A stretch of 64,000 nt of DNA from Amblyornis subalaris (Eukaryota > Chordata > Aves > Passeriformes > Ptilonorhynchidae): the NCBI GenBank assembly GCA_018881555.1, contig JACAXG010000121.1, positions 1,464,915 through 1,528,914 on the forward strand. Direction: 5' to 3'. Under the pieces are notes generated by a model, which saw only the letters and a program-made list of their open reading frames with translations, searched no databases and was not told the origin of the DNA. Positions 62,901-64,000 of this stretch are shown in pieces. Position 1 is the first letter of the stretch. Each line of letters starts with the position of its first letter. Made by a program: the position numbers and the translations under genes.

Positions 62901-64000
62901 ATAGCCATAAAACAAAACTGACAATGTTCAAACACTGGAGAATTGATTATATGAATGTTTTGAAGAAACAAGCCAAGATCAGATAATGCCTCTTAGTCTT
63001 ATGACTGCAATCCTTGAGAATATTTCAAGGTGATGATGTTGTATCATGACACCAAGATGTGACACCAAAAATGTTAAAATAGTTATGGATAAAACTAATT
63101 TGAAACAGACAGCAAAGTCACACCTTCAAGGAATTTGTGTTCACCNTACTCAAATAAAAGCGTTGTGCACAGTCTCTGCCAGATATCGAGTTCATATCAA
63201 TCTTTGAGTACTTAAAAAGATACATCATATTTATAGAAAGAAAACATTCCTATCTCCAACTAAAAAAAATAATAATTAATAGAGCCATGTGGTACTTCCT
63301 TCAAAAGATTTCGAAGAGTCATTTCTAAATTTCAGATGTATTTCCTTGTCTCTTTCCATGCTTTGATAATTGAGTAAACTCGAGAGGTTTCCACAATCAA
63401 TCCCATTCAAGTCCCAGAGTTTGTCACCTGCTTGGAGCTGCACATGGTTAGGATGTGCTAAAACCTTTGATCCCTCTGGCTTAAAACATAGGAGAGGGAA
63501 TTGGTTTTTGTTTTTCAAGGCAAAGAGTAAAGGGCAGATACCTGATAGTGCTCTGATGTGTATAAAATGGGAANTACCAGAGGAAGGACAAAATTTAAAC
63601 AAGTAATAAACCAATANGGCATAAAAAGATGAAATTGGCAGCAATCAGTAGAGCTTAAAATCTGGAGCTGATGTCNCTTGTCTCTCCGTGCTGTGGCTGT
63701 GTGTGTGCTGTGCCTCACAGCCAGCCCTGCTCCGAGAGGGGCTGGGGCAGTTCTGGGCCATTGCAGGCTTTGGCTCTTTGCAAAGAGCTCCTTGGTGTCC
63801 CTGCAGCTCTGAGGGCTGTGAGCAGGGGGGAGCACAGAGGCAGAGTTGGCATCTTGTGCTGGGCGATGGGGCAGGCAGAGAGGCCCAGCAAAGCTGTGCC
63901 AGTGGGAGCCAAAGTGGGCACTCAGTGCCAGCAGGAATTGTGCTCTTCTTTCCAGATGGTCCAACTGCAGGCAGACAACAGAGCTCAACAACATTGTCCC
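59989..64000 (+). CDS. Gene D: ITIM-bearing NK lectin-like receptor, 5' part only
   Basis: Three exons are in the window: 59989-60079, 62611-62700 and 63956 to the window edge, all joined in phase 1. They encode MAENVIYADLNVPEAAR with an ITIM (VIYADL, Tyr7), close to the NKG2A N-terminus. A membrane exon follows (SCCSRPRVAVLVTGIILALL, segment about 39-60) with an arginine at residue 57, then a polar stalk starting YGPTAGRQQSSTT. The exon pattern equals the start of gene B, but I found no second ITIM exon in intron 1. The lectin domain should follow beyond 64000. In NK receptors a membrane arginine usually pairs with an acidic residue of FcR-gamma or similar adaptors, so the mix with an ITIM is unusual. 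Subfamily cannot be fixed without the lectin domain. Confidence 0.75.
60080..62610 (+). other. Intron 1 of gene D
   Basis: About 2.5 kb. I searched for a second TYAEL/TYAEV-type exon and found none. It contains the CR1 fragment listed separately. Open frames at 60119-60653 on both strands have no family support. Confidence 0.5.
61975..62130 (+). repeat. CR1 LINE 3' fragment (forward orientation)
   Basis: Decayed CR1: CACCCTGCTCCGGGCAACAC, CTGGAGCAGGGGAGTTGGAC and CTTCAACCTGAACCATTCTG, ending in the CR1 terminus. Confidence 0.75.

Overview
This window is avian nuclear DNA. The evidence is many CR1 LINE 3' ends of the bird type, solo LTR remnants resembling bird ERVL elements, small compact introns, two CpG islands, and vertebrate genes split by GT-AG introns. 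Single ambiguous bases (n) are scattered through it. I do not recognise the species. No prokaryotic, plasmid or CRISPR feature is present. All exon boundaries below were built by hand from splice sites, reading phase and protein family resemblance.

Layout. (1) 661-13627, minus strand: the 5' part of ARFGAP3 (ArfGAP zinc-finger protein of the Golgi/COPI system). Exons 1-8 are here and the 3' exons lie beyond base 1. Its first exon sits in a CpG island. (2) 13.9-15.9 kb: CR1 copies and a degenerate duplicate of ARFGAP3 intronic DNA with a broken exon 5 copy. (3) 18.9-23.7 kb, minus: gene A, which encodes two ITIM tyrosine motifs plus one membrane segment and then stops. Lectin-like exon relics lie just downstream. 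(4) 24-39 kb: about 15 kb without a recognisable gene, rich in CR1 and LTR remnants. (5) 39.2-47.9 kb, plus: gene B, a complete seven-exon, 268-residue type II C-type lectin-like receptor with two ITIMs in an NKG2A-like arrangement. (6) 51.1-55.4 kb, minus: gene C, a complete CLEC2/CD69-family lectin with a tail lacking tyrosine, starting in a second CpG island and possibly having an alternative first exon at 57.1 kb. (7) 59.99 kb to the window end, plus: gene D, the first exons of another ITIM-bearing NK-type receptor with an arginine in its membrane segment.

Taken together, this is a small natural-killer-complex-like cluster. Three putative ITIM receptors (A, B, D) are interleaved with one CLEC2-type gene (C). 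In mammals NKR-P1 receptors and their CLEC2 ligands are genetically linked, and in chicken the B-NK and B-Lec genes are neighbours in the MHC. B/C (tail to tail) and C/D (head to head) therefore look like linked receptor-ligand candidates, here beside ARFGAP3. Function is inferred from family and motifs only.
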